Assembly (NCBI GenBank): GCA_964598255.1
Contig: CAZRBA010000051.1
Coordinates: forward strand, 1 to 26,957
Length of the DNA stretch: 26,957 nt
Reading direction: 5' to 3'
DNA from: Caldithrix sp964598255
GTDB lineage: Bacteria; Calditrichota; Calditrichia; Calditrichales; Calditrichaceae
In this document: positions 7,548 through 15,467 of the stretch, piece by piece
How the letters are laid out: each line of letters opens with the position of its first letter
Numbering within the stretch: the stretch's first letter is position 1
Translations under genes and position numbers: made by a program
The notes under the pieces: generated by a model
What the model saw: only the letters and a program-made list of their open reading frames with translations
Databases searched by the model: none
What the model was told of the DNA's origin: nothing

Positions 7548-8699
7548 TTACAAATTTTCCGTCGCTTCGCGCACCTGCCGGTAAATGACCAATCGCTGAA
7601 TTTCGGAAGTACCTTCACCTATTTCCAACAACTTGGCATCGCGCCACATGCGTTCCACTTCGGTTTCTTTAACATAACCCATACCGCCGTGAATTTGGAT
7701 GGCCTGATTGGCAATTTCCGTTGCGGCTTCCGTGGCAAATAATTTGGCCATGCCCGCTTCTTTTTTGTACGGTTTTCCGTTCTGCTTAAGCCAAGCCGCA
7801 TTGTAAATCATCTGTTCGGCCGCGTAAATTTTGGTTGCCATATCGGCCAGCTTGAATTGAATTGCCTGAAAATCACCGATTTTACGACCAAATTGTTTTC
7901 GTTCTTGCGCATACATCATTGCACGTTTAAACGCCTCTTTGGCAATACCCAAAGCCTGTGCGGCAATGCCCACCCGACCGCCATCCAGCGTTTCCAAAAA
8001 TTGGGCGTAACCGCGATTGTATTCACCCAAAAGATTTTCTTCGGGCACAAAGCAATCGCTAAAGTGCAGCATCGAAGTAGGCGAGCCGCGCATACCGCAT
8101 TTTTTTTCTTTTTTACCGATCTCAAATCCGGCAAAATTGCGTTCAATAATAAAATTGGAGATACCATGGGTGCCTTTATCCGGATCGGTTACGGCAGCCA
8201 CCACAAAAATATCGGCAACGGCCGCATTGGTAATCCACATTTTGGAGCCGTTTAATACCCAACCGTTGCCTTTTTTTTCGGCACGGGTTTGGATGTGCGC
8301 CGCATCGCTACCGGCATTGGGTTCGGTAAGGCAAAACGAGCCCAACTTTTCTCCTGTTGCTAAGGGTTTTAAATATTTTTCCTTTTGTTCTTCCGTTCCG
8401 TAATGATCAATGGGGGTTGCGGCCAAGGAAACATGAGCCGAATAAGACAAAGCGGTAGAAGCGCAAGCGCGGGCTAATTCTTCCAGCGTAATGGTATAGG
8501 CAATATAGTCCATTCCGGCTCCGCCGTATTTCTCATCAAAAGGAAGGCCCAAAAGGTTTAGCTCGGCCATTTTTTTAAATGTTTCGTGGGGAAAGGTTTC
8601 CTTTTCATCAATTTCAATTGCTTTGGGAGCCACTTCTTTGCGCGCAAAATCGCGTACCATCTTGCGCACCATTTCGTGTTCTTCGGAAAAAACGATCAT
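7548..8699 (-). CDS. Acyl-CoA dehydrogenase (short/medium-chain type)
   Basis: The 383-residue FAD enzyme would oxidise an acyl-CoA to the trans-2-enoyl-CoA, passing electrons to electron-transfer flavoprotein. Family signatures run in order: YGGAGMDYIAYTITLEELAR (about 60-79), FCLTEPNAGSDAA (about 122-134), WITNAAVADIFVV (about 151-163), ALGIAKEAFKRAMMYAQERKQFG and, at the end, MWRDAKLLEIGEGTSEIQR. The Glu in EIGEGTSEIQ is at the catalytic-base position of short- and medium-chain members. Chain length cannot be read from sequence; butyryl-CoA or branched short-chain substrates are likely. ATG 8699 has AGGAG at 8712-8708, 8 bases upstream. It follows the ClC gene by 45 bases. No ETF or thiolase genes are adjacent. 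Confidence 0.92.
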   Translation of the reverse strand: MIVFSEEHEMVRKMVRDFARKEVAPKAIEIDEKETFPHETFKKMAELNLLGLPFDEKYGGAGMDYIAYTITLEELARACASTALSYSAHVSLAATPIDHYGTEEQKEKYLKPLATGEKLGSFCLTEPNAGSDAAHIQTRAEKKGNGWVLNGSKMWITNAAVADIFVVAAVTDPDKGTHGISNFIIERNFAGFEIGKKEKKCGMRGSPTSMLHFSDCFVPEENLLGEYNRGYAQFLETLDGGRVGIAAQALGIAKEAFKRAMMYAQERKQFGRKIGDFQAIQFKLADMATKIYAAEQMIYNAAWLKQNGKPYKKEAGMAKLFATEAATEIANQAIQIHGGMGYVKETEVERMWRDAKLLEIGEGTSEIQRLVIYRQVREATENL

Positions 8700-8744
8700 T
8701 CTTTATTCTCCTATTTGCTTCCCTTGTTTCCTGATTTTTATGTC

Positions 8745-10829
8745 TCAAATGCGTTCAAAACGCTGAATGGCATCCAGAGTTCCGAATACCAGCAACACAT
8801 CGTTGGTGTTTATTTTGGTTTGTGCCCCGGGTTGAATGTAAAAAGTACGTTGTTTGCCGTCCTTGTATTCGCGCCGTCGTATCATTAATACTTCCAAATT
8901 AAAACGATTACGGATGGCGGCCTCGCGCAGTGTTTTATCCTGCAAACTCATAGGCGCTTCCACTTCGTCAAAATAATAATTATCGACCACATGAACCCGT
9001 TTTTGTTTGGTCATTTCGCGAATACTGCGGCCGCTTTCCCCTGCCATATCGCGCAAAAATATTTGATGATTATAGGCGTCAATCACCGCACGCTGGGTTA
9101 CGGTACCGATAATCACCTGCTCGCCGTTGCCAGAAACAACGGGTAGTTCTTCCAAACCGGTACGCCCGAAAAGTTTCATTACTTTGTCCAACGAATCGTT
9201 TTCATTGACAATAGGAATCTCCGGATTGGCAATATCGGCCGCAATTAACAAATGCTTTAACGCCTCAAAATCCATCATGGTCTGGCGAATTTCGTGCATG
9301 GAAATATATCCGACAATTTTGTTTTTTTCATTAACCACGTAAATCTGATTATGGGTAGAATTAACAATTACGGGTAAAATATCATCAAACGGGGCAAAGG
9401 CCGAAACCAGATCGATAGTTTTATTAACAATGCTGCCCACTTTAAGCGAACGCAGTACATTCACTTCGCGGCCGCCGAAAATACTAATTCCGCGCCGCGC
9501 CAATTTTAAGGTGTAAATCGATTCCTTTTCCAAACGCATGGCAATCAGCGTGGCAATTATGGTGGTAATCATAAGCGGTAAAATAATCTTGTAATCATTG
9601 GTCATCTCAAAGATAATCAAAATAGCCGTAATCGGGCCGTGTGTTGCCGCACCAACCACTCCGCCCATGGCTACCAAAGCATAAGCCCCTGGCCCCGAGG
9701 TCCAGGTCGGGAAAAAGATATTAACCACATGTCCGAAAAACACGCCTAACATGGCACCCATAAATAGCGAGGGCGCAAAAATACCACCCGAACCGCCGGA
9801 GCCCAAACTAATGGAAGTAGCCAGAATTTTCATAATCACCAACAAACCGGCTAATTGCCAAACCATGTGTCCGTAAAGGGCAATATCCATGGAATCGTAA
9901 CCGACACCGTAAATGTAAGGAAAAGCCAAGCCCATCAAACCGATAATCAAACCGCCGATAACTCCCTTTACATATTCGGGAATTTCGAATCGATCGAAAA
10001 AATCCTCGGAAAAATAGAGCGTACGAATAAACAGCAATGCGGTTACTCCGGCCAAAACCCCTAACACAACGTAATTTATTACTTCCAGCGGGGAGACCAA
10101 TTGATACTTGGGAACAAGAAATGCAGGATAATCGCCCAAATAATGGCGCGAAACAATGGTAGCGGTTACCGAAGAGATGACGATGGGGCTGAACTGAGGC
10201 ACGGCAAAATCGCCCAAAATAATTTCCACGGCAAACAAGGCTCCGGCAACCGGAGCGTTAAAGGCAGCCGCAATACCGGAAGCCGCACCGCAGGCAACAA
10301 ACACACGCATGCGCTTGGGGTTCACTCTGAAAAACTGCCCCACCGACGATCCGACCGCCGAACCGATTTGGATAACCGGCCCTTCACGACCGACCGAACC
10401 GCCCGAAGCGATGTACAATGCCGAAGCAAAAAGTTTGGCTACCACTACCCTGGGACGGATGACGCCGTTTTTTAAGGCAATGGCCTCCATTACTTCGGGT
10501 ACGCCGTGTCCCTTGGCTTCTTTTGAGTAAAATTGAATAATCAAACCGACCACTAAACCACCAAAGGCAGGTACCATAATTTTCCAATACCAGGCAATGG
10601 CATGGATATTTTCCAGGTTAAAGGAACCACCCCAAAACAGATGCTGAAACCAGCGAATGGTTAATTGTATGAGCACGGCACCGTAACCGCCAATCAAACC
10701 GATAACCACCGCCACAATTAGCACAAAACTATGTTCGGTAAGTTTTAATCGGTTAAAATAAACCAGAAACTGTTTGTACAGTTTGCGCAAAAATCTGGGA
10801 TACCGGATGGCTACTTCTTTGTTTTGCAT
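8745..10829 (-). CDS. ClC-family chloride channel/antiporter with CBS pair and RCK-C domain
   Basis: The 694-residue inner-membrane protein has the full ClC core (about 1-440): AKGHGVPEVMEAI in place of GSGIP, GSVGREGPVIQIG with the gating Glu of GREGP, AAFNAPVAGALFAVE, GSGGSGGIFAPSLFMGA, and MTNDYKI supplying the conserved Tyr. Chloride transport is thus supported; whether it is a channel or H+/Cl- exchanger is not decided. A cytoplasmic CBS pair follows (about 455-590), then a TrkA-C/RCK-C-like end (about 610-692) reading REAAIRNRFNLEVLMIRR and NDVLLVFGT. Such regulatory tails bind nucleotides in relatives. The ATG at 10829 lies 8 bases after panD, so the two are coupled; no strong ribosome binding site is seen before it. 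Confidence 0.93.
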   Translation of the reverse strand: MQNKEVAIRYPRFLRKLYKQFLVYFNRLKLTEHSFVLIVAVVIGLIGGYGAVLIQLTIRWFQHLFWGGSFNLENIHAIAWYWKIMVPAFGGLVVGLIIQFYSKEAKGHGVPEVMEAIALKNGVIRPRVVVAKLFASALYIASGGSVGREGPVIQIGSAVGSSVGQFFRVNPKRMRVFVACGAASGIAAAFNAPVAGALFAVEIILGDFAVPQFSPIVISSVTATIVSRHYLGDYPAFLVPKYQLVSPLEVINYVVLGVLAGVTALLFIRTLYFSEDFFDRFEIPEYVKGVIGGLIIGLMGLAFPYIYGVGYDSMDIALYGHMVWQLAGLLVIMKILATSISLGSGGSGGIFAPSLFMGAMLGVFFGHVVNIFFPTWTSGPGAYALVAMGGVVGAATHGPITAILIIFEMTNDYKIILPLMITTIIATLIAMRLEKESIYTLKLARRGISIFGGREVNVLRSLKVGSIVNKTIDLVSAFAPFDDILPVIVNSTHNQIYVVNEKNKIVGYISMHEIRQTMMDFEALKHLLIAADIANPEIPIVNENDSLDKVMKLFGRTGLEELPVVSGNGEQVIIGTVTQRAVIDAYNHQIFLRDMAGESGRSIREMTKQKRVHVVDNYYFDEVEAPMSLQDKTLREAAIRNRFNLEVLMIRRREYKDGKQRTFYIQPGAQTKINTNDVLLVFGTLDAIQRFERI

Positions 10830-10837
10830 GGGGATAG

Positions 10838-11212
10838 TTATTCGATGGTGTCTTCCCGGACCGACACAATCCGATTGTTTTGATCTACCAATACGACTTT
10901 AACTTTAAAATCGGACATTTCCTGCTCGGTAACATGGGCATAGGTAAGAATAATGAGCAAATCACCCACATGACCCAAACGAGCGGCACCGCCGTTCAAG
11001 CATATTTCTCCGTTACCCGGATGTTGGCCTTTAATGGCATAGGTTGCAAAACGCGCTCCCGTGTGGATATTGACCACATCCACTTTTTCGTACGGCAGAA
11101 TATCGGCCGCTTGCATCAGTTCGGGATCGATGGTTAAACTGCCTTCATAATTCAAGTTGGCTTCGGTTACGGTTGCCCGATGTATTTTGGATTTAAAAAA
11201 AATTCGTTCCAT
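10838..11212 (-). CDS. panD: Aspartate 1-decarboxylase proenzyme
   Basis: PanD makes beta-alanine from aspartate for pantothenate and coenzyme A synthesis. The 124-residue proenzyme has Lys9 (FFKSKIHRATVT) and the self-cleavage site Gly24-Ser25 in NYEGSLTID, where Ser25 becomes the pyruvoyl cofactor. NIHTGARFATYAI, NGGAARLGHVGD and IILTYAHV complete the family pattern. It is the first gene of the minus-strand run continuing into the ClC gene 8 bases later. No other pantothenate gene is adjacent. A phosphopantetheine link to the carrier-protein megasynthase at 15468 is only indirect. No obvious Shine-Dalgarno precedes ATG 11212. Confidence 0.95.
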   Translation of the reverse strand: MERIFFKSKIHRATVTEANLNYEGSLTIDPELMQAADILPYEKVDVVNIHTGARFATYAIKGQHPGNGEICLNGGAARLGHVGDLLIILTYAHVTEQEMSDFKVKVVLVDQNNRIVSVREDTIE

Positions 11213-11404
11213 TGGTCACGATTAATTTTGGTTTTACTTGCCATTCGCTCATATTCGGACGGCAACGGTTAAATTTAACAGTCTGTCTCTGTTTTTAACC
11301 TTCCGTTCCCTATCAATCTAAAATTTCAACATTGTTTTAAGAAGTTGTAATGTAAAAAATTAATACAGATGAGGCAAACCTAAAACGGCCGGTTATTTTA
11401 AACT
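11213..11404 (-). promoter_or_regulatory. panD upstream region with 12-bp perfect palindrome
   Basis: GTTAAATTTAAC at 11268-11279 is a perfect palindrome 56 bases upstream of the panD start. The minus strand there contains TAAATT, the same hexamer used as the -10 box of secG and ppdK, but no good -35 box stands 17 bases before it. The region should hold the panD promoter, since a terminator closes the dikinase gene just upstream; I cannot place it exactly. Confidence 0.35.
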
Positions 11405-11443
11405 AAAAAAGCTACCACCCCGCTACGGGAATGGCAGCTTTTT
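11405..11443 (-). terminator. Rho-independent terminator after the dikinase gene
   Basis: AAAAAAGCT (11405-11413) pairs with AGCTTTTT (11436-11443); CCA/TGG and inner CCCG-CTA-CGGG pairs extend the stem. The minus-strand copy ends in a run of T's. It lies 31 bases past the dikinase stop. The structure is nearly symmetrical. Confidence 0.85.
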
Positions 11444-11473
11444 CGTTTTTAGTTTGATTTGATCGGTGCCAAT

Positions 11474-14149
11474 TTATTTATTGCGAATGGCAGCTTGCGC
11501 TGCGGCCAGGCGTGCAATGGGCACACGATACGGAGAACAGCTTACGTAGTTCAATCCTGTTCGATGACAAAAGTCGATCGATTTAGGATCGCCACCGTGT
11601 TCCCCGCAAATTCCTACCTTTAAATTCGGGCGGGTAGAGCGGCCCTTTTCCACACCCATGGCTACCAATTGGCCCACACCGTTCTGATCGAGTGTCTGGA
11701 AAGGATCCTCTTCCAGAATACCCTTTTCCTGATATTCTTTAAGAAATTTTCCGGCATCATCGCGGCTGTAGCCAAAGGTCATCTGTGTCAGATCGTTGGT
11801 ACCAAAGGAGAAAAATTCGGCTTCTTCGGCAATTTCGTTGGCCGTTAAAGCGGCACGCGGAATTTCGATCATGGTTCCCACTTTATATTCCACCTTTACA
11901 CCCATTTCTTCCTGTACCTTTTCCGCCGTTTCGACCACTACCTTTTTCTGATTGGCCAGTTCCGCTTTAGTTCCGACCAAAGGAATCATGATTTCGGGAT
12001 AAACTTTAATGCCTTCTTTGGTTAATTTACAAGCGGCTTCCATAATGGCGCGCGCCTGCATTTCGGTAATTTCGGGATAGGTAATACCCAAACGACAACC
12101 GCGATGTCCCAACATGGGGTTAAATTCGTGCAGGGCTTCAACTTTGGCTTTTACCTGTTCCAAAGAAATACCCATTTCTTCGGCCATCTGTTGTTGGCTT
12201 TCTTCGTCCTGAGGCAAAAATTCATGCAAGGGCGGGTCCAACGTACGAATGGTAACGGGCAAATCGTGCATTACCTTTAAAATTCCGTAAAAATCTTCAC
12301 GCTGATAAGGCAAAATTTTCTCCAGCGCTTTGCGGCGTCCGGCTTCGTCTTCGGCCAAAATCATTTCGCGAACGGCAATAATGCGATCGCCTTCAAAAAA
12401 CATGTGTTCAGTACGACACAAACCGATTCCCTCGGCACCGAAATTCCGGGCAACTTCGGAATCATGCGGTGTATCGGCATTGGTGCGTACACCTAATTTG
12501 CGAATTTCATCGGCCCAACCCATCAGTTTTCCGAAATTACCGGAAAGCGTCGGTTCGACTGTCGGAACCTTTCCTTCGATTACTTCGCCGGTACTGCCGT
12601 CCAACGAAATCCAATCGCCTTCTTTAAACACCTTGTTGCTGGCTTTCATGGTGCGGTCTTTGTAGCTTATTTCCAACTCGCCGCAACCGGCCACACAGCA
12701 TTTACCCATACCGCGTGCCACCACAGCCGCGTGCGATGTCATTCCGCCGCGCTGGGTCAAAATACCTTCGGCCACATTCATGCCGCCGATATCTTCCGGA
12801 GACGTCTCAATGCGCACCAAAATTACCTTCTCACCGTTTTTAGCCCAATCCTCGGCATCCTCGGCACTAAATACAATCCGTCCGGTCGCAGCTCCTGGCG
12901 AAGCGGGCAAGCCTTTGGCCACCACTTTCTTCTGGGCTTTGGGATCAAAGGTAGGATGCAATAGCTGATCCAATTGTTCAGGTTCAACGCGCATCACGGC
13001 CGTTTCCTTATCAATCAATCCTTCATTTACCATATCCACGGCAATACGAACGGCAGCGGCTGCGGTGCGTTTACCGGTACGTGTTTGTAGCATCCATAAA
13101 CGTCCGTGCTGGATGGTAAATTCAATATCCTGCATATCTTTGTAATGCTGTTCCAATTTCTTCTGAATTTCGTCCAGTTGCTTATAAGCTTCTGGCATGC
13201 GTTCTTCCAGCGTAACCTGAGAAGGATCGGTTTTGGTATTGTGGTTAATAGGCTGAGGCGTACGGATACCGGCAACCACGTCTTCTCCCTGAGCGTTAAC
13301 CAAGTATTCACCGAAAAATATTTTTTCGCCGGTCGCCGGGTCGCGCGTAAAAGCCACACCCGTGGCAGAATCATCCCCCATATTCCCGAAAACCATGGCC
13401 TGCACATTAACCGCAGTGCCCCAATCCGGCGGGATGTTGTTGATTTCGCGATATTTAATGGCGCGAGGATTATTCCACGAACCGAATACCGCATCGATGG
13501 CACCCCAAAGTTGATCCCACGGATCGGTCGGAAAATCTTTGCCTTTACGTTTCTTGATTTCTTCTTTAAAAAGAGTCACCAAGCGTTTCAAATCTTCGGC
13601 ATCCAGTTCAGTATCTAATTTTACGCCTTTTTCTTTTTTTACTTTCTCGATAATCACTTCAAACGGATCTTCTTCTTCCTTGCTTTCCGGTTTGAGCCCC
13701 ATTACCACATCACCGTACATTTGCACAAAACGACGATAAGAATCCCAACCGAAACGTTCGTTGTCGGACATTTTAATCAGTCCTTTTACGGTTTCGTCAT
13801 TCAACCCGAGATTCAAAATCGTATCCATCATACCGGGCATGGAAGCCGGAGCACCGGAGCGTACCGAGACCAGAAGCGGTTTTTCGGGATCACCGAAATT
13901 GAGTTCCATAATGGACTCGATATGTTTAACGCCTTCCAGAATTTGCCGTTTAACTTCTTCGGGATATTCACCTTGTTTTTCATAATACATTTTACAAACT
14001 TCCGTGGAAATGGTAAATCCGGGTGGGACAGGAACTCCAAGATTCGCCATCTCGGCCAGATTTGCGCCTTTGCCGCCTAGCAATATTTTCATATCTTTAT
14101 TGCCTTCCGCTTTTCCGGCGCCGAATTTATACACGTATTTGTGTCCCAT
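11474..14149 (-). CDS. ppdK: Pyruvate, phosphate dikinase
   Basis: PPDK reversibly converts pyruvate, ATP and phosphate to phosphoenolpyruvate, AMP and diphosphate. The 891-residue product has the usual length: an N-terminal ATP-grasp domain (about 1-340; GGKGANLAEM, SVRSGAPASMPGMMDTILNLG), the swivelling phosphohistidine domain (GGMTSHAAVVARGMGKCCVAGC, about 440-465), and the PEP-binding TIM barrel (GIGLCRTEHMFF, LGHRGCRLGI, FSFGTNDLTQMTFGYSRDD, GICGEHGGDP with the acid-base Cys). An upstream in-frame ATG at 14161 exists, but ATG 14149 has GGAGG at 14159-14155 with 5-base spacing, so I start there. Promoter and terminator make it a single-gene unit. It suggests PPi-linked glycolysis or gluconeogenesis. 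Confidence 0.96.
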   Translation of the reverse strand: MGHKYVYKFGAGKAEGNKDMKILLGGKGANLAEMANLGVPVPPGFTISTEVCKMYYEKQGEYPEEVKRQILEGVKHIESIMELNFGDPEKPLLVSVRSGAPASMPGMMDTILNLGLNDETVKGLIKMSDNERFGWDSYRRFVQMYGDVVMGLKPESKEEEDPFEVIIEKVKKEKGVKLDTELDAEDLKRLVTLFKEEIKKRKGKDFPTDPWDQLWGAIDAVFGSWNNPRAIKYREINNIPPDWGTAVNVQAMVFGNMGDDSATGVAFTRDPATGEKIFFGEYLVNAQGEDVVAGIRTPQPINHNTKTDPSQVTLEERMPEAYKQLDEIQKKLEQHYKDMQDIEFTIQHGRLWMLQTRTGKRTAAAAVRIAVDMVNEGLIDKETAVMRVEPEQLDQLLHPTFDPKAQKKVVAKGLPASPGAATGRIVFSAEDAEDWAKNGEKVILVRIETSPEDIGGMNVAEGILTQRGGMTSHAAVVARGMGKCCVAGCGELEISYKDRTMKASNKVFKEGDWISLDGSTGEVIEGKVPTVEPTLSGNFGKLMGWADEIRKLGVRTNADTPHDSEVARNFGAEGIGLCRTEHMFFEGDRIIAVREMILAEDEAGRRKALEKILPYQREDFYGILKVMHDLPVTIRTLDPPLHEFLPQDEESQQQMAEEMGISLEQVKAKVEALHEFNPMLGHRGCRLGITYPEITEMQARAIMEAACKLTKEGIKVYPEIMIPLVGTKAELANQKKVVVETAEKVQEEMGVKVEYKVGTMIEIPRAALTANEIAEEAEFFSFGTNDLTQMTFGYSRDDAGKFLKEYQEKGILEEDPFQTLDQNGVGQLVAMGVEKGRSTRPNLKVGICGEHGGDPKSIDFCHRTGLNYVSCSPYRVPIARLAAAQAAIRNK

Positions 14150-14216
14150 AACTACCTCCATTTTTTAAGATTTCGTGAATCAAATAACATTCAAGTGTAA
14201 AAAAATTCATCAAATT

Positions 14217-14245
14217 AATTTAAAGAAAGGTCTCTTGTGTGTCAA
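14217..14245 (-). promoter_or_regulatory. Sigma-70-type promoter for ppdK
   Basis: On the minus strand a perfect TTGACA (14245-14240) is followed after 17 bases by TAAATT (14222-14217). Transcription would start near 14210, about 60 bases before ATG 14149. Confidence 0.65.
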
Positions 14246-14507
14246 GAAAATCCCTTTTTAATCTCCCTCTACATCTTTGCGCATCCTTATTTTTGGCAAA
14301 TCTTTTTTTACGGTTTACTTTGACTCTTTTTAACATCCGTTCAATTAAAAAGTTCGCATTATTTTAATGTACGGCGCACCTCACGGCTTTAAAATAATAT
14401 CCTTTTAAAAAACCGCAACAAGACGATTCGCCAACCTTAATTTAACCCCGTTCTAATGAGGTCGTCTTTACGGAATTTCCATGTCATTTTTGCGGTAATA
14501 TTTCATT
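14246..14507. other. Divergent intergenic region, distal part
   Basis: No gene is seen. Present are an inverted repeat AAGACGA (14420-14426)/TCGTCTT (14462-14468) with a 35-base spacer and TTTAAAA/TTTTAAA at 14388-14409. TTGACT at 14320-14325 has only the poor AATTAA 17 bases later on the plus strand. Function unknown. Confidence 0.35.
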
Positions 14508-14566
14508 CCTAAAATTTAGGGTGACTTAAATCACAATACTTTTGAGCCGTGGTAGTTATATATAAA
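14508..14566 (+). promoter_or_regulatory. CRP/FNR-like site and promoter upstream of the AraC-type regulator
   Basis: GGTGA-CTTAAA-TCACA (14520-14535) matches the CRP consensus TGTGA-N6-TCACA at 9 of 10 positions. It abuts another palindrome, CCTAAAATTTAGG (14508-14520). A TATATA/TATAAA box follows at 14557-14566. With TATATA as -10 the start falls near 14569, placing the palindrome centre about 41.5 bases upstream, the classic class II activator position. No good -35 box is present, as expected for an activator-dependent promoter. That a CRP/FNR-family protein binds is inference. Confidence 0.45.
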
Positions 14567-14657
14567 TCGTTGTTTGGTGGGATTTTCATCGGAAATGGTA
14601 AAATCGTATTATTTAAATTACACATAAAAGGCAGCCAACATTTTCAAGGAGGAAAAC

Positions 14658-15386
14658 GTGCCTAGGCTTCTTTTTTTTAGTTCGTCCGGCTCGCCCGACG
14701 ATGACCGGCTATTTAATTATCTTCCCGATTGGGATGTGATTTATGTTTCTTCGGAAATCGAATCCTTTAATCACCTTTCCTTATTGCTTAAAGACAATGA
14801 AATTCATTTTATTGTCTTTGCCTTGCCTCTATCCGAAACAAACACGGAATTAATTTTGAACCTCACGCAAAACTTCCCGCTGGTTCCCGTTATTTATTAT
14901 GCTTCCAGTTTGCATTCCAAAAATTTTCAGTTGTTACAACGCATGGGTATTAAACATTGCGTTGTGGGAGACGGGCGACAATTGCTTTTGATTAATACCT
15001 TGCGAGAATTATGGCAAAAACATTGGAAACGAGTTCCCAACCACCTTTTACCCGTTAATAAATCTGATTTTAGCAAAAAGGTTGTGGAGATTATTCAAAA
15101 TGAACCGATAAGAAATTTAAACATCCATTTTATCGCGCAAAAATTGGGGTTAAGTGATGATCAAATACGCGAAATGTTCAAAAAGCAATTCGGACAAAAT
15201 TTTCGCGCATTCAAACAAGCCCTATTAGATCATTACGAAACCCATTTACTATTTAAAAAAGGGTTGAAGCCAGGAAAAATTTATTCGGCTTTAAATTATC
15301 AGAATTTATCGGCTTTCAGCCGCTCTTTTCGCATTCGACACGGATCTTCATGGCAGGCAACCATGCGTCTGCAAAACGGATCCTAA
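14658..15386 (+). CDS. AraC-family transcriptional regulator with N-terminal pseudo-receiver-like domain
   Basis: The 242-residue product ends in a two-helix-turn-helix AraC domain (about 135-238): LNIHFIAQKLGLSDDQIREMF as the first HTH and PGKIYSALNYQNLSAFSRSFR as the second. Residues 1-120 look like a response-regulator receiver in outline (hydrophobic strand IHFIVFALPL, then PVIYYASS, then GIKHCVV), but the phospho-acceptor Asp is not where expected and the usual switch Lys is missing, so phosphorylation is unlikely; a ligand- or protein-sensing role is inferred. The start is GTG 14658 with a strong AAGGAGG at 14646-14652. It lies 81 bases before the megasynthase in the same direction and is the obvious candidate regulator of it. 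Confidence 0.82.
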   Translation: MPRLLFFSSSGSPDDDRLFNYLPDWDVIYVSSEIESFNHLSLLLKDNEIHFIVFALPLSETNTELILNLTQNFPLVPVIYYASSLHSKNFQLLQRMGIKHCVVGDGRQLLLINTLRELWQKHWKRVPNHLLPVNKSDFSKKVVEIIQNEPIRNLNIHFIAQKLGLSDDQIREMFKKQFGQNFRAFKQALLDHYETHLLFKKGLKPGKIYSALNYQNLSAFSRSFRIRHGSSWQATMRLQNGS

Positions 15387-15404
15387 AAGTTGAAATAAAA
15401 AACA

Positions 15405-15422
15405 CCAATCATTAACGATTGG
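15405..15422 (+). promoter_or_regulatory. Inverted repeat between regulator and megasynthase
   Basis: CCAATC (15405-15410) and GATTGG (15417-15422) flank ATTAAC. No T-run follows, so it is not a good terminator. It lies 45 bases before the megasynthase ATG and could be an operator for the neighbouring AraC-type protein or a leader hairpin. Confidence 0.4.
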
Positions 15423-15467
15423 CAGATGCTTGTAATAATAGATTAACCGAAAGAGTTGTTGGGCATT

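Noticed and set aside
12330..12665. Plus-strand open frames inside the dikinase gene (for example 12330-12665 and 13106-13618)
   Set aside because: They mirror a strongly supported coding strand, have low-complexity or biased composition and match no family.
14150..14161. Upstream ATG at 14161 for the dikinase
   Set aside because: The strong GGAGG lies between the two ATGs and has correct spacing only for ATG 14149.
14320..14348. Plus-strand promoter TTGACT with AATTAA
   Set aside because: The -10 box is poor, and the position is over 300 bases from the regulator start with a better candidate nearer.
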